Shown in pieces: positions 49,988-61,207 of a stretch of 64,000 nt of DNA (position 1 is its first letter; every line of letters begins with the position of its first letter). Under the pieces are notes generated by a model. The model worked only from the letters and a program-made list of their open reading frames with translations. It was not told the origin of the DNA and did not search any database. Made by a program: the position numbers and the translations under genes. Origin of the DNA: Adiantum capillus-veneris (Eukaryota; Streptophyta; Polypodiopsida; Polypodiales; Pteridaceae). The stretch is from NCBI GenBank assembly GCA_014529385.2, contig CM043950.1, forward strand, positions 80,098,343-80,162,342. Direction: 5' to 3'.

Positions 49988-50100
49988 AGGAGTAATGTAA
50001 CTCCTCATAAACCATTCATTGTAAAAGGAGTGATGTAGCTCCTCATAAAATATTCATTGTAAAAGGAGTGATGTAGCTCCTCGTGAACATTTGTACATTC
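49988..50100. repeat. Three 38-bp repeats, each with a short hairpin
   Basis: AGGAGTGATGTAGCTCCT or a close variant starts at 49988, 50026 and 50064, an exact 38-bp period. Each has AGGAG and CTCCT arms around an 8-base loop. Confidence 0.9.
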
Positions 50101-50199
50101 AATGATTTTTATAATATAACGGTGGGTGCATATAGAGCTGTGCGTTTTTTTCTTGATCCCCCAAGGGTTCTTTCATCCACAATTAGGGACCCTTATTCG

Positions 50200-50214
50200 A
50201 GCGGGGGTGTTGAG
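50200..50214 (+). other. Candidate copia polypurine tract and 3' LTR start
   Basis: GAGCGGGGG followed by TGTTGAGATTATATG resembles the polypurine tract and LTR start seen in many plant copia elements. The matching 5' LTR was not found. Confidence 0.35.
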
Positions 50215-50327
50215 ATTATATGTGAAGCTACTCAATATATGGCTTCTCTATATATGGCACCCACATCCCCTCTATATATACATCATCTCATGTGTGTATT
50301 CTACAGACTTTGGGGTTCTATTTCTAT

Positions 50328-50328
<1 letters not shown>

Positions 50329-50393
<65 letters not shown>
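50329..50393. repeat. (CT)n microsatellite, about 32 units
   Basis: Pure CT run. It generates Ser-Leu frames on the plus strand. Confidence 0.97.
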
Positions 50394-50396
<3 letters not shown>

Positions 50397-51107
50397 AGTA
50401 AGTTGGCATTTCAAATCATTAGTCATACAATTAGTCGGATTCTTGACAAGAGAACAAAGGATAAAAACGATAAAGACGGTGGCTACCTAACAAAGAATGT
50501 CATTTTGGCTTTTTGTTGGCACAAAAAAGTATCACGTAAAATGTACTATTTAAAATTTTCATTTTCTCTCTTTAAGCTAACATGAAACTTCTTACCGGGC
50601 CCAAAAGTGAATCCAAGTTTCTCTTCAATGTTCAAGAAGCGAGAAGGTGAGATTGTTCTTGAAGATCTTGGTTCAAATCAACCTCTAGCTGATAATGATA
50701 TATATCCATCGGTTGATGTGTCTGATGATGTTGATTAAGTGAAGTTGGCATAGACCGGAATCTGTGCAGGTTTAGTGGGGTAGATATCGTGACACTCGTT
50801 TTCATGATGGGGAAAAGAGAAAAGGTATGTGGGTTATGACTACTTGAATCCTATATGTTTATTAAGCAGTGAAATGGCTTGGTAACAAGCAAGTTTATGG
50901 GACGGGTACGGAGAGAGCTTTTGAAGGAAGCTTTTGAGGGAGCTTCTTCATGTTCTTTTACTTGGGTAATGTTTTCTAGCAAAAATCTCCCTCCTCTGTC
51001 GTTGGAGAGTATCAATCCCGCAAAATTTTCAAACTATGGTAATCTTTGATAAAACTTTGACAAAACATAAATAATCACTATGGTTGTTCTAAGTAGGTGC
51101 TATGTAG

Positions 51108-51110
<3 letters not shown>

Positions 51111-51190
<80 letters not shown>
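51111..51190. repeat. (AG)40 microsatellite
   Basis: Uninterrupted AG run of 80 bp. Confidence 0.97.
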
Positions 51191-51193
<3 letters not shown>

Positions 51194-53438
51194 TTTTGTC
51201 TTTTTGCCTCGACACACTAAAACAAGCATAAAGAAACCTTTTTCAAAAATATAATCATTTGCTAATTTTTTTTAAAACAGTTTCCTCATAAAGCTTCCTC
51301 CAATCCCCTACTCGCAAGTTTAATGCTAAATGTATGCCAGATGTGGCTTTAAGGGGCCAAAAAAACATTTGTGGATGCTAAAAGTGGAGATGTTTGAAGC
51401 TATCAAAATTTGAAGTTTATGATCTAATAATGGCAGTACTTGAAGTGCTCTATGGACCTATCTTTATGACTTGTCAATTGGAGCTACGATATGAAAGCTA
51501 TGGCTATTCAAAGTTTGAGTGGTTTGAAAATCCGTGGACAACTATTGATGAAGGGTCAAAGTCAGTATGACTACATGGACATGAAGCTCTCATCTTGTGC
51601 AGAGCGCTGGCCTTTTTAGATTGGCAATCAGAGTTCTGGTTGCCAGGATATTATTAGTTTAAGTTTCAACGGGGCCTAGTTTTGTACGAGATTGTTTGCC
51701 TCCATTAGTATGCCATCTGGAAGTTTTGTAACCTTTTCCGGGATTGTATGCCAATGTGTGTAGTATTTGAAGGACATAGGCGATTATGGCTTGTCAATCA
51801 GAGTGATTCGACAAGATATTGATAGTGGTCAAATCCGGTGCGGTAGTTGCCAATCGTATGATGCCAGATGACTTTTGGCAAGTTTGGCAACGTCGATTAG
51901 TGGGCGCGAAATGATCCAAATGCAGCAATGTATGTGAGTGTCCAAGTGTGGGACAGTGGCTTCCAATATAAGTTGCCACTCAATCATTGATTTGGTGGCC
52001 ACAGATGGCACGTGAATGAAGCAGGAGGGAAAAAATGTTCTTTCTAATGATTTTTTGTGGTGAAATGGGAGACCTTGGAGGTCAACTTCATGGGGTAGTG
52101 CCACATGATGGCAGGGATTAATCCCTACGCAGCAAGGATCTTGAAGGGAGGGGTATTTGTATGCTAGTGTGACCCTTTTGATAGCAACAAGTGAAGAGAG
52201 ATCTTGACAGCTCTTGGCGATGGTGGCGTGTGATGACGGGCCCTACGTATGGTTACGCACAAAGCGGCCAGTGTCCATTGGCCGGTTGTACTTTAGTTGC
52301 ACGTGCCCTTGGGTGGTAGTTGATTCTGATGATGGCAGCCTTGCAAGATGCAGACATGGCTGGTGCACTCCCACATGACTGAAGGCTCCCATTCCTTTTA
52401 TTGAAGAGAGGATCCCCATGAGGGGTTGTCATGGTGCCATGACAACCCTCTAGGGGGGAACTCTCACATAAGCTTGAGATCCAAGCCAAGCTAAAATAGT
52501 AGGATTGGTGCCCGTACATGCAATCTCAAGTTAAAAATAGAAAAGGAGTCCAAAAGTAGAGAGAGAGGAGGCTCACACGTCCTCGATGGCACAATTCTTT
52601 GGCATTCAATCAGTCGTTTTTTGTTTTTTGAACAGCAAGAAAGCAAAAGAAGAAGAAGAGATTGCTCTTGGGAATCAAAGAGAGCTCTCTTGGCAATCAA
52701 GGAGGGTGTGCGACGATGGAGAGAAAAAGGGAAGCTTTGCAATCACCATCTTCTTCACTCAATGGGGGTCATTCAATAATCATGTGACTATCACGTGAGT
52801 GTAGCAAAAGGGGTTATTAAATTTTATTTTTTGTCACATTTTCACATACAAAAGGGTACCATAAAATGAAATTGAAAAACAAATTCACAGATTGAATAGA
52901 AAAAGGGTGTATTTTATTTGTCCAGAATTCAAAGATAAGGAGTTTTAGAAATAATCCTTGAATCCACGTGATATGCCAATTGATATGTAGTGACCTCCCC
53001 AAGCTTCATCATCATCATAGAGAACTTTACATCCATCAACATCAAGCATTCCTTCATTGTTGTCGGCCGCTTGATTTCAGTGCAAGCTAAATTAATTTGG
53101 CTTAACTCTTTATAAGGGAGCTTAAATTCCTTAATCTATAATTATTTCAATTAAAGATGTCGTCTACAACGCCGTCTTGGAAATCCTGCATCAATTCTTG
53201 TCAGTGTTATCAAATTTAGTTATTCTTGTGCTTCGTTTCCATTTCAAAGAGGTTACTAATCTTTTGTGTGGTATGGTGAATCATTCCCCTCTCTCTTTTC
53301 CCATAGCTAGCAGCTTGATGCTAGCCCAGCTAGCCTTTTGTACCCCTTATCCCCCCTTGACAACAACTGCAACTCAAGAACTTTATGTACGTACAAAAAT
53401 TGTACGTATATTTTGGTATTATATGTGTATCTCTGAAT

Positions 53439-53482
53439 AAACAATATTTTGATCTAAATATATTTTGATCAAAATATTGTTT
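53439..53482. repeat. Perfect 16-bp inverted repeat
   Basis: AAACAATATTTTGATC and its exact reverse complement are separated by 12 AT bases, giving a cruciform-capable site. Confidence 0.85.
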
Positions 53483-53539
53483 TCTATATAAAAAAAGACT
53501 CCACGACAATTTGAACGAAGTGTTGCAAGAACAATTTAC

Positions 53540-53668
<129 letters not shown>

Positions 53669-53759
53669 ATAGTAGCTACCTTCAATAGCGGTAGAGCCCT
53701 TGCAAGTCAGGTAATTTCTTCTTTTATTTTTTTATGTTTTTTTTTGGGAATTTTATTTG

Positions 53760-54835
53760 CTAGTGCGATTGTTGTGGAGCTTTTTTCTCACACCTCAATG
53801 TTAGTTTGCAGGTTTTTTTTGTTAGCACTGTTGTTGTGGAGCTTTGCTCACACCTTAGTGCTAGCTTGCAAGTTTTGACACCCGTCCTTGGCTGTGTTGA
53901 TCCTCATGACACATTGCAAGGAGGGTTAGACTTTAGATGCTTTGTCCTTGACTGCTTCTGACCTCTGTGTTACACTATGCTACATTGCATGGAGTAGCTT
54001 AGGTTGTACAACTAAATTTTCCATCTCTGGTTGTTGTTGACCACCAAGTCGCACTGCAGGGAGGGATTAGATATCTTGTATCTTTTCTTCCTACTTGTTG
54101 TTGACCATTGTGTCACATTACTTGAAGATCATATTTAATAAAATAGATTATTTGTCTCTGTCTGTTGCTGACCACCGTGTCACACTGCAGGAAAGAGTTT
54201 AGGATTTTCAAATCCTTCTATCTTGATGGTTGCTGACCATTGCATCGCACCGCAAGAGCATTCGATTTAATAGATTCCTTGTCTCTGTCTATTGCTGACC
54301 ACCGTGTTGCACTATAGGGATGGGTTTAGGATTGTCAAATCCTTTGTTCTTGAATGTTGTTTTCCATCGTGTCACTTTGCAAGAAGATTGGATTTAAAAC
54401 ATTCCTTGTCTCTGATTGTTGCTGACCACCGTGTTGCATTGTATGGAGGGGTTTGGGGTATTTAAATCCATTGCTCTTGGTTGTTGTTGACCATCGTGTC
54501 GCAGTGCAGGAAGATTGGATTTAATAGATTCTTCATCTCTGGTTGTTGTTGACCATCGTGTCGCACTACAGGGAGGGGATATATATTTTACATCCTTCGA
54601 CCTTGAGTGCTAGTGACCATCGCGTCGCACTACAAGTTGATTGGATATAATAAATTTCTCATCTCTAGATGTTTTTGACCATCGTGTCAAACTATAGAGA
54701 GGGTCTAGGTATTATTAATTCTTTGTCTCTGATAGCTGCTGACTTCCACGTCGCACTGCAGGGAGATTGGTATTATACGTTTTTTCATATTTGGCTGTTG
54801 GTGACCACCGAGTCGCACTGCAGGGAGGAATTATA
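53760..54835. repeat. Minisatellite of about 62-bp units
   Basis: The core GACCAYCGTGTCGCACTGCAGG recurs at about 54039, 54102, 54170, 54235, 54297, 54363, 54425, 54490, 54551, 54610, 54673, 54738 and 54802. Between cores, two alternating fillers are seen (GGATTTAATAGATTC... and GGTTTAGG.TTTCAAATCC...), so the true period may be a 124-bp dimer. A related two-copy repeat with TTGTTGTGGAGCTTT lies at 53769-53870. Confidence 0.88.
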
Positions 54836-55024
54836 TATGTTAAGGAATTTTGTTAATGCTTATTATTATTGTCCATGAAATGTTGAGGTCTTTTGTTATT
54901 GGTTGTTATTATTGTCCATGAAATGTTTTTGTTTAGAATTATTTACAATCATATATGTCAAATTTATATTTGTTCTAGATTTTTCCTTACTTATATTTGC
55001 TTCATATACTTTTAGGATTTAGTC

Positions 55025-55540
55025 ATGGTAGAGACAAAATTAACGCGTCAACATTGCAAAATCATTTGTGATGTTGTAATTTTTTCTCTCTCTAAAGCTT
55101 CAAACGATTGTTTGTGTCGGGCATTTGATCCATTGCAAGCAACGTTTGATGATTTCATAATTAAACTTGTGAAACAGTTCTAGTTAAAACTGTGCAGTGC
55201 ATTTCCTATGTTATTTGACCAGCTCTCTGGGGTAATGGAGTAATGCAGAAAAAAAAAATTATTAGGCCTGATCACTAGAAGATTTGAGAGTAAGGTTCAT
55301 CCAGAAATCAAAGCCAAACTTGGAATTAAAGATCAAATGCAGCTAGTGGCACAGCTACATTTAGAATTGAAGAGCAAGGATAAAGTCGAAGGCTCTTCAA
55401 AACATCCTAGGATAGAAGAGGATCTTCCTCCTCCTTCAGGTGCAGAGCCCTTAGCTATACACCTGGATGATATTATATGTCCTCCTATCCTACACTTACT
55501 TGGGAACATTCTATCTTTCACTTGCAAGCACCCCAATTAG
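55025..55540 (+). pseudogene. Unidentified coding remnant A, with in-frame stops
   Basis: One frame is readable from the ATG at 55025 (MVETKLTRQHCKIICDVV) to a stop at 55538, interrupted by TAG at about 55181 and TAA at about 55247. Composition and codon choice look protein-like, with a charged stretch (KSKDKVEGSSKHPRIEEDLP) at about 55367-55440. No known domain is recognised. A run of ten A just after the second stop could have shifted the frame. It may be part of the same old gene as the two entries that follow. Confidence 0.4.
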
Positions 55541-55575
55541 GTGAAGGACGTTTTGCAAATGTGAAACAAGTTTGA

Positions 55576-55785
55576 GTGGCCCATCCTCTCTTCAAAGATC
55601 CTATCTATGCGGAAAAGATCTACAAGGACCAGATAGGAAGCAAGCTGACATTACAAATTGTGCTAGAGGAAGCAACTGCTACTACTATTCTGCATCGTGG
55701 CATGATATTGCCATGTTCTCTTGTTTGTTATAGAAAAAGGCCTATGTTGATCTTCAAGATTTGGAATGGAGGTCATCTTGAGTAG
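55576..55785 (+). pseudogene. Unidentified coding remnant B
   Basis: A 69-codon frame (MAHPLFKDPIYAEKIYKDQ...) begins shortly after remnant A in another phase. It has no recognised domain and ends in a double stop. Listed because it lies in line with A and C and reads like protein. Confidence 0.3.
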
Positions 55786-56331
55786 TAGATTCAGTCATGT
55801 CATCCTGATGAGCTCAATTCAAGTGAGATTATCCATGGTTTGTCCTTGAAAATATAAGCACCAAACCTCCTCCTTTCACCAAAGCATTTGATATATATAG
55901 TCTCTCATATATTCTTAGACGCTTGGTTGTGTGTATTCTAGAGCCCTCTAAGGTTGTCAAGCGCAAATTTTTACTAAATGTAAACAAATCTTGCCAGTGG
56001 GAAATTCTGCAAGCCCTTAGGTAGGCCTAAACTATGAGATTCAAGCCTTTGTTTGAATGGAGCCCATAATGTTGGCTATCATGTTGTAACCGAATCTGGC
56101 TTGAGGCCTCTTGATGATTAGACCAGTAACAATATTTTTTGTCATTAATGGTATGCAATGTGTTGTAATATTCAAACGAAATCTTTAATCGTATTTTTAG
56201 TTACATCTTTAAAGTTCTTCAAGTTAAGGTTTTAATTTATTTCAAGTCAATTTCTAAACTCTTCTAAACCATCTCTCTTTTTTAAGTGGTAAGACTTGTC
56301 TCATTAAAGTTTATTGTTCTGCATTTCAAGT

Positions 56332-58260
56332 ATGGAAGATATTGGTCCCGACCAGAATGCGCAGCAGCCTAATGATCCTTTGCTTAATCATGCATTGGCA
56401 CAACAAAATTACAAAGAGGAAGAGATTTGTGTGGCTCAAGGAGATCTTAGCACTTTAGCTGCGTCCCAAGAAGATGAATGAAAACTTCAAGGGGATCCAC
56501 TGAATTATAGGCAATGCAGACAGCTATGCCCAAATCACATTGTATGTAATGCATTATTTTGAGTTAGTGGAAATGCCAAGGCTTCCTCTCCCTTGAAAGT
56601 TTCATATTTGCAACACACTATCCTCGCAAGAAATATCCTTTCAAGATTTATCCAAGTGTACAGATTGCCACCAAATAATATTCAAGTGGCAATTTACTTT
56701 GTGCAACAATGCTATCATTAGGAGAAAGTTGGACTCACCTTTGGGCCTTTCAGTTCTAGAGAGAGAGTGGCGCTCGACCAATGAGGAAGAGGCTAACGTT
56801 ACGTTGAAAATAGACATTTTGGAGCCAATCTCTTTTAGAAAAAAGGGAGAAAATATTCTTTTTGTTCATTAAATTGCACAATTTCACACTTTCAAGGTAT
56901 AAATGCCATAAGTCATACTAACTTTGTATCGAGGAATTTCAGAACTTTCATCAAAGACTCTATCTAATATCCTTGTTCCTGCCCAAATATGACTTTGAGT
57001 AGCTCTACTTCACTCTCAGAACTTCTTCCCTTTTTCATATTTGTTGTAACCTTTCTATGTATTCTAGTGCACACCATGACTACTTCTCAAAGGCCTAGCA
57101 CTACCATTGACTATGTTAACATTTTTAACAGTTATACTACAGATGATCAAGCATGGATACCATCTCGAGTAACTATCGGAAGTTGGGTTCTACTGCAAAC
57201 TAGGAGGAGGAAGAGGAGGAAACGCAATGATTTCATGGAGGATTTCAAGGGACAAGTTAAGGAGTTTAAAGTGTGTGCACAAAGCAAGCGGGTGAAAGAG
57301 GTCCTCATACAACATGCTTTCCAGCATGCAGACTTAAGGTTTCAAATATCTCCTCCAAGTTTTCCAAGTTTCAATTAGCATCTCACTTAGTGCATGATTA
57401 TATTCGAAGGTTAAGTGGTGGATATCATATTTGGTATGTTTCAGATATTTATCCATCGAATAGGATAGATTGGCAACCAGTTGAGAGCATAGTTGGGATT
57501 TTTGATGTTTTCCATGCATTTATTGGTGAGCAAATGTACCGAGGAAGAAAACACAAGGAACTTGAAGATAATGGAATATTCTTTTATGATATGTCATATG
57601 TGGAATTGAGAACTTCCATTGCTTGGGGTCGTGTAGCTCCTTTGTCACTTCCATCCTTTGACAGCAAGGATTGGTCTTTGTCAGCTTCGCAAACTAGTGA
57701 AAGCTTTAGGAATAAGCTGTTTCAGGATATACAAAAGTCCCTCAAGTATTCAACTGCCACAAAAATAGTTCGGCTCGCACTATTTATGCCTCTTGAAGTG
57801 TTTGTAGATTTTTTCTTTGATGAGAAAATAAGAACTACCGCAACAATGTTCATTTGCAAATCTGAGAGCTGTTTGATCTTTTTAGATGATAATTGGGATA
57901 GGAAACAATCACAAAGAAAAATATGTATTTTGCAAAAGAAGTCCTTCATTTGCAAGTTCATTATGAGCTCTCAAAAATTCATAGTGTCGTTTTACTATAT
58001 TAGATATCATCTTCTTAGTGGGCAGCTTATCCCACTCGACCAAGATACAGAGTCTAGCCTCGAGAACAAACCTTTATCAATGGATCTCTACTTTTGAGAT
58101 AGCCTACTTACTGTGATGGAGACAATGTCAAGCACAACTCTTGCACAACTCAGGGTAGATCTTACATGTGAAGAACTTCCACTTTTGCTGGAATTGTATG
58201 CATTCAGTCTCAACAATAGAAAGGTGCTTACTAAATGGATGAATTTTGATTGTCTTTAAT
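56332..58260 (+). pseudogene. Unidentified coding region C, long but broken
   Basis: An ATG at 56332 opens an acidic, Gln/Asn-rich N terminus (MEDIGPDQNAQQPNDPLLNH, stop at 56479). The same phase stays protein-like, with stops, to 57378; the piece 56989-57378 has a hydrophobic segment (LLPFFIFVVTFLCILV) and a basic RRRKRRKR cluster. A shift leads to the longest clean piece, 57273-58097 (readable from about 57375), with motifs such as GGYHIWYVSDIYPSNRIDW and a CKSESCLIFLDD stretch. After the stop at 58095 the phase continues to about 58260. I recognise no family. Host gene fragment, captured gene or unknown element protein are all possible. Confidence 0.45.
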
Positions 58261-58565
58261 ACATTAAGACAAAATCTAACTTTTTCTTCTTTTCAAATTC
58301 CAAGACGCAAGGAAAAAACAACATTGTGCAAGGAGTCACTCACAAATACACTTCACTTAATTGCTTCAACCGAAAGCTAGGTCACATACCTTGTGCACGC
58401 AAAGAAATTTTGATGCCATGCAAGCCATGATGTACTCTTCAAAATGACTAATGCAGAGACATTTTGTGGCAATCAAACAATGTTTAAAAAATTTACATTT
58501 TCATTTTCTCAAAACTTTACATATTGTGTTGTTTTCGTCAAGATTTATACAAGTTATTGCTCCCT

Positions 58566-59205
58566 TTACCTGCTACTGTCCTCTCCCCCGGTTTGTGCCA
58601 CTGGTCCTCTGTCCTCTCTCCCGGTTGCTGCCACTGGTCTTTGCCCTCTCCCCCGGTTGCTGCCACCGCTCCCCTGCCCTCTGCTCCGGTTTGCTGCTAC
58701 TTCTGCCTCTGGGGACGCTGGTCTTGGGCATCCTTTCGTGTCGCTCGAAATCATGGGCCTCTTCCATGGCTTCCCATGCATCTTGCAACTGTGAAGCTTC
58801 CCTCTGTTCTTGCTCTTGTCTTCAACGTGTAGCCCATTCCTCTACTTTTGTGGCATTTGCATAATATTGCTTTTTTGCTTCTTGCATATTTTGAACGTCT
58901 TCTTGAGTCTGATTGTAGCGTTGCGTCATTTCATTAATGCGAGCCTGTTCAAACTCCTCAGCTCGCGCCCCTTCCTCTCTTATGAGTCTGTTTATCGAGA
59001 TTATAATATGCTGGATGGCCATTACAGAAAAATGTCGCACATCATTGGGGGTGTAGCTATGTAATTGGAGTTCCTGTAGAAGCATGATAATAGGAAAGTA
59101 AGTAAAGATGTTGCTCCATACAAACGTTGAAACAAACAATGAAACAGTAGGGTTACTAACGTTCGGTATATCCAAAATTTGACTGAGGAGAAACAAGGCA
59201 TTCAA
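58566..59205 (-). pseudogene. Coiled-coil and Gly/Arg-repeat segment, minus strand
   Basis: Read on the minus strand from 59205, a hydrophobic opening is followed by a likely splice acceptor (TTCTACAG ending at 59074). Then comes a highly charged, probably coiled-coil stretch (INRLIREEGARAEEFEQARI, then EEWATR), which a TGA at 58822-58824 ends. The same phase resumes and runs into a Gly/Arg/Gln-rich repeat to 58566. It lies downstream, in the same orientation, of the H3-like and acidic segments and may be a later exon of the same broken gene. No named family is recognised. Confidence 0.45.
58570..58700. repeat. Four imperfect repeats of about 36 bp
   Basis: CCTCTCCCCCGGTTGCTGCCACTGGTC or a variant recurs four times. 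On the minus strand it encodes the Gly/Arg/Thr/Ser repeats. Confidence 0.85.
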
Positions 59206-59817
59206 ACAAGTTCACCAGCCAGAGCTATGGTCATCAATCTGCGTGGGCACTGTTATCCGTTCGTGCCGGATGGTATTTCCTAGATCATGTTCTAACAAAA
59301 CATGCTCTACATAGCATACATGTTTTTTTGCGACACTACATACATAACCACTTGAGTCATCAACACATTACAAAGAGACACTACCTCCAAATGTACCCAG
59401 ATGGCCCTTACATTTTTACATGATCGTGAAACGCCCTGCTTTGTCCGGAGTTTGCGTAGTAAACAATCTTATCTTCAATGTCAAATAACAATAGACTCCA
59501 ATGATCACTACACCAAAACCATCAAAGATGAGGAGAAAGATTCTAAATGCAACATGGTTTTTACAAGGCAAGAAAAAACTCAGGATTGATTGTATGCAGT
59601 GACCAGAAAGCACACTAGATCAAAGTTGACTCCGCTAAACTAGCCCATCAAAGCGAAAAAGAAAATTCCGCTGTTTTGTAGCATAGTTGATATCAGCAGA
59701 TCTATTACGTATACTTTGTCTTGAACCTCAAGGGGCAGAAGCAAGACATAATGCCTAACATGAATGAATGGCAAAGATTAGACTTAAGATATTTTAGCGG
59801 GCTGTCACTGCCACAAA
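59206..59817. other. Non-coding or intronic DNA
   Basis: No recognised feature. If the minus-strand pieces form one gene, this would lie in an intron. A 62-codon plus frame (59401-59589) has no domain. Confidence 0.4.
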
Positions 59818-60040
59818 CCCATGAGTCAATACCAAGCGAGTCGGGCAGCTATCCAATTCCATAAGCGACTGACTCCCTTGGTATTGACCCATGTCTTAAT
59901 GGTAGTGAGCCATCTAATGAATCAAGCATGACTTATAAAGAAAAACTTGACGATTGCCGCGAAGACATGGGTCAATATCGAGCGAGTAGTATCACTATCC
60001 AATTCCATAAGCCCTGACTTGCTTGGTATTGACCCATGTC
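59818..60040. repeat. Two tandem hairpin units, period about 145 bp
   Basis: Each unit is an inverted repeat. Unit 1 arms are at 59818-59842 and 59871-59895, unit 2 arms at 59964-59987 and 60016-60040. The arm core is GGTCAATACCAAGCGAGT in one direction and its complement in the other. Loops share ATCCAATTCCATAAGC. The arm core is the same motif as in the array at 61208-61612. Confidence 0.9.
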
Positions 60041-60092
60041 TTGGTACAGAGCCATTTAATGAACCAATCGTGACTTTTAAAGAGCATGAGAA

Positions 60093-60720
60093 TTACCACA
60101 AAGCAATGCTAGCGACCCCATCCGTTGCGTTGGAGTTGGTGAAATTACGCATACACAGGAAGTCTTGTTGATTGAGGTTGAAAATGCAAGCCTCCTGTGA
60201 CCTTCTAGGCGGCAGTATATGTGCATGCAGAGGCGCTGTGCTAAGCAGGACTTCCAACTCCTCTTTGTTCTCTTTGTTGATTTGCTCTAAAATAATTGAC
60301 TCATCTGATAAAGGCTCCTCGTTGGATGTCCCTTGTGATGCAAATCCTTGCCCTTGCCTTTCTTGATCTTTATCCTTGGCTGCCTCTGGCTCCTCCCTAA
60401 CATACGTAGGGTCCTCCCTAACAAGCACAGGCTCCGGATCATTTTCCTTCAATATTGGTTTCTCCATAAATGCCTCAGGGTCCACCTTGGCCTGCTCTCG
60501 CCCCTCATCAACCCTTACTAGCTTTGGATCCTCCATGAATTGCTCCTTTTGGTGTCTAGCTAGCTACTCCATAACTGTATCTATTTCTTCCATGACTTCC
60601 TCGGGGTCCACCCTGGCTTGCTCATGCCCCTCTATGGCTATCTTAGCCTGCCCATCTGTGTCATTTCTCTCGACCCGTGGTCGTGTCCTTCTGCTGTTTA
60701 TTTCAGCCCTAGACGGCTCT
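60093..60720 (-). pseudogene. Acidic repeat-containing segment downstream of the H3-like domain
   Basis: A minus-strand frame reads from about 60720 to 60093 with one stop (TAG near 60567). It is Glu/Asp/Pro-rich, with an internal duplication in which EQARVDPEEVMEE and EQAKVDPEAFMEK are related. Further on there is a KENKEELEVLL helix-like stretch. It is one phase off the H3-like frame that ends at 60709, so either an intron boundary or a frameshift separates them. No known domain is seen; the acidic, repetitive nature suggests a disordered tail. Confidence 0.5.
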
Positions 60721-61139
60721 ATCTGTCATGCACAAGGATGGAGAGGAAGGATCCATGGTTCTACTATCCCGAATAGGTACTGGATAAAGCAGCCCATCGT
60801 AGCAAAAATGCAACCTTCGAAGAGTATCAAAATCCCGTGGCATGATAGCATGGGCAGCCAGGATATATCCATCGCTGAAGAATTCAACGAGGTAGTCTTC
60901 TACAATTTCTTGAAGGCAGAGTAGTGCACTGCTGGCCCATCGCATGCCGACTCTCCACTGCTCGCAAATCTCTCACACTACTCACTGGAAAGGGAGACGT
61001 GGAATAGCTGGTTGAACGTGTCGTTCGATCCTTTGCAGCTCTTGCAGTACACCTCTGTGTGCCTCATATCGGCGCCTTCTTGCTGAGCATTCAAGAATTC
61101 ACATGTTGCCCTCCTAGGCGTGGCCTATGCACGAGGCAT
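60709..61139 (-). pseudogene. Divergent histone H3-like (histone-fold) gene, broken
   Basis: On the minus strand 61080-60803 aligns without gaps to most of the H3 histone fold. RRRRYEAHRGVLQELQRIER parallels the HRYRPGTVALREIRKYQK start. LPFQ-stop-VV-stop-EI parallels LPFQRLVREI. RWASSALLCLQE parallels RFQSSAVLALQE, EDYLVEFF parallels EAYLVGLF, and IMPRDFDTLRRL parallels IMPKDIQLARRI. About four residues (KRVT) are missing in loop 2. Two TGA stops (60982-60984 and 60973-60975) sit where H3 has Arg, consistent with CGA to TGA. A candidate ATG (61139, MPRA then a stop) lies in another phase upstream. A Trp at the RW position and DF before the last helix are also common in centromeric H3 (CENH3), but the CENH3 loop-1 insertion is absent. 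Unlike normal H3 the frame runs about 30 codons past the fold. Confidence 0.72.
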
Positions 61140-61207
61140 CTCTACAAATAGAATAACAGAAAACGACAATTCATTTATCAGCACAAGGGACTTAAGATTT
61201 CAAAAAA

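Larger units (their letters stand above)
35474..50400 (+). mobile_element. Ty1/copia retrotransposon, split by a gypsy insertion; ends uncertain
   Basis: DNA on the two sides of the gypsy target duplication (35474-35608 and 44423 onward) was contiguous before insertion. It leads into a copia polyprotein starting at 44632. A primer-site-like TGGTTCAGAG (44557-44566; the tRNA-iMet site with one base missing) supports a leader there. I could not find a matching pair of LTRs. A candidate 3' boundary is the GAGCGGGGG tract followed by TGTTGAG at about 50208. The outer limits given are therefore provisional. Confidence 0.55.

Noticed and set aside
50208-50400. Copia 3' LTR with its exact limits
   Set aside because: The TGTTGAG start after a G-rich tract is suggestive, but no matching 5' LTR could be found at 35474-35608 or 44423-44556.
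50670-50690. GGTTCAAATCAACC as a tRNA B box
   Set aside because: No A box or foldable cloverleaf at the proper distance upstream.
60803-61080. Firm assignment of the H3-like domain as CENH3
   Set aside because: A Trp and a DF motif fit CENH3, but the loop-1 insertion typical of CENH3 is absent and loop 2 is deleted, so only a histone H3-like call is justified.
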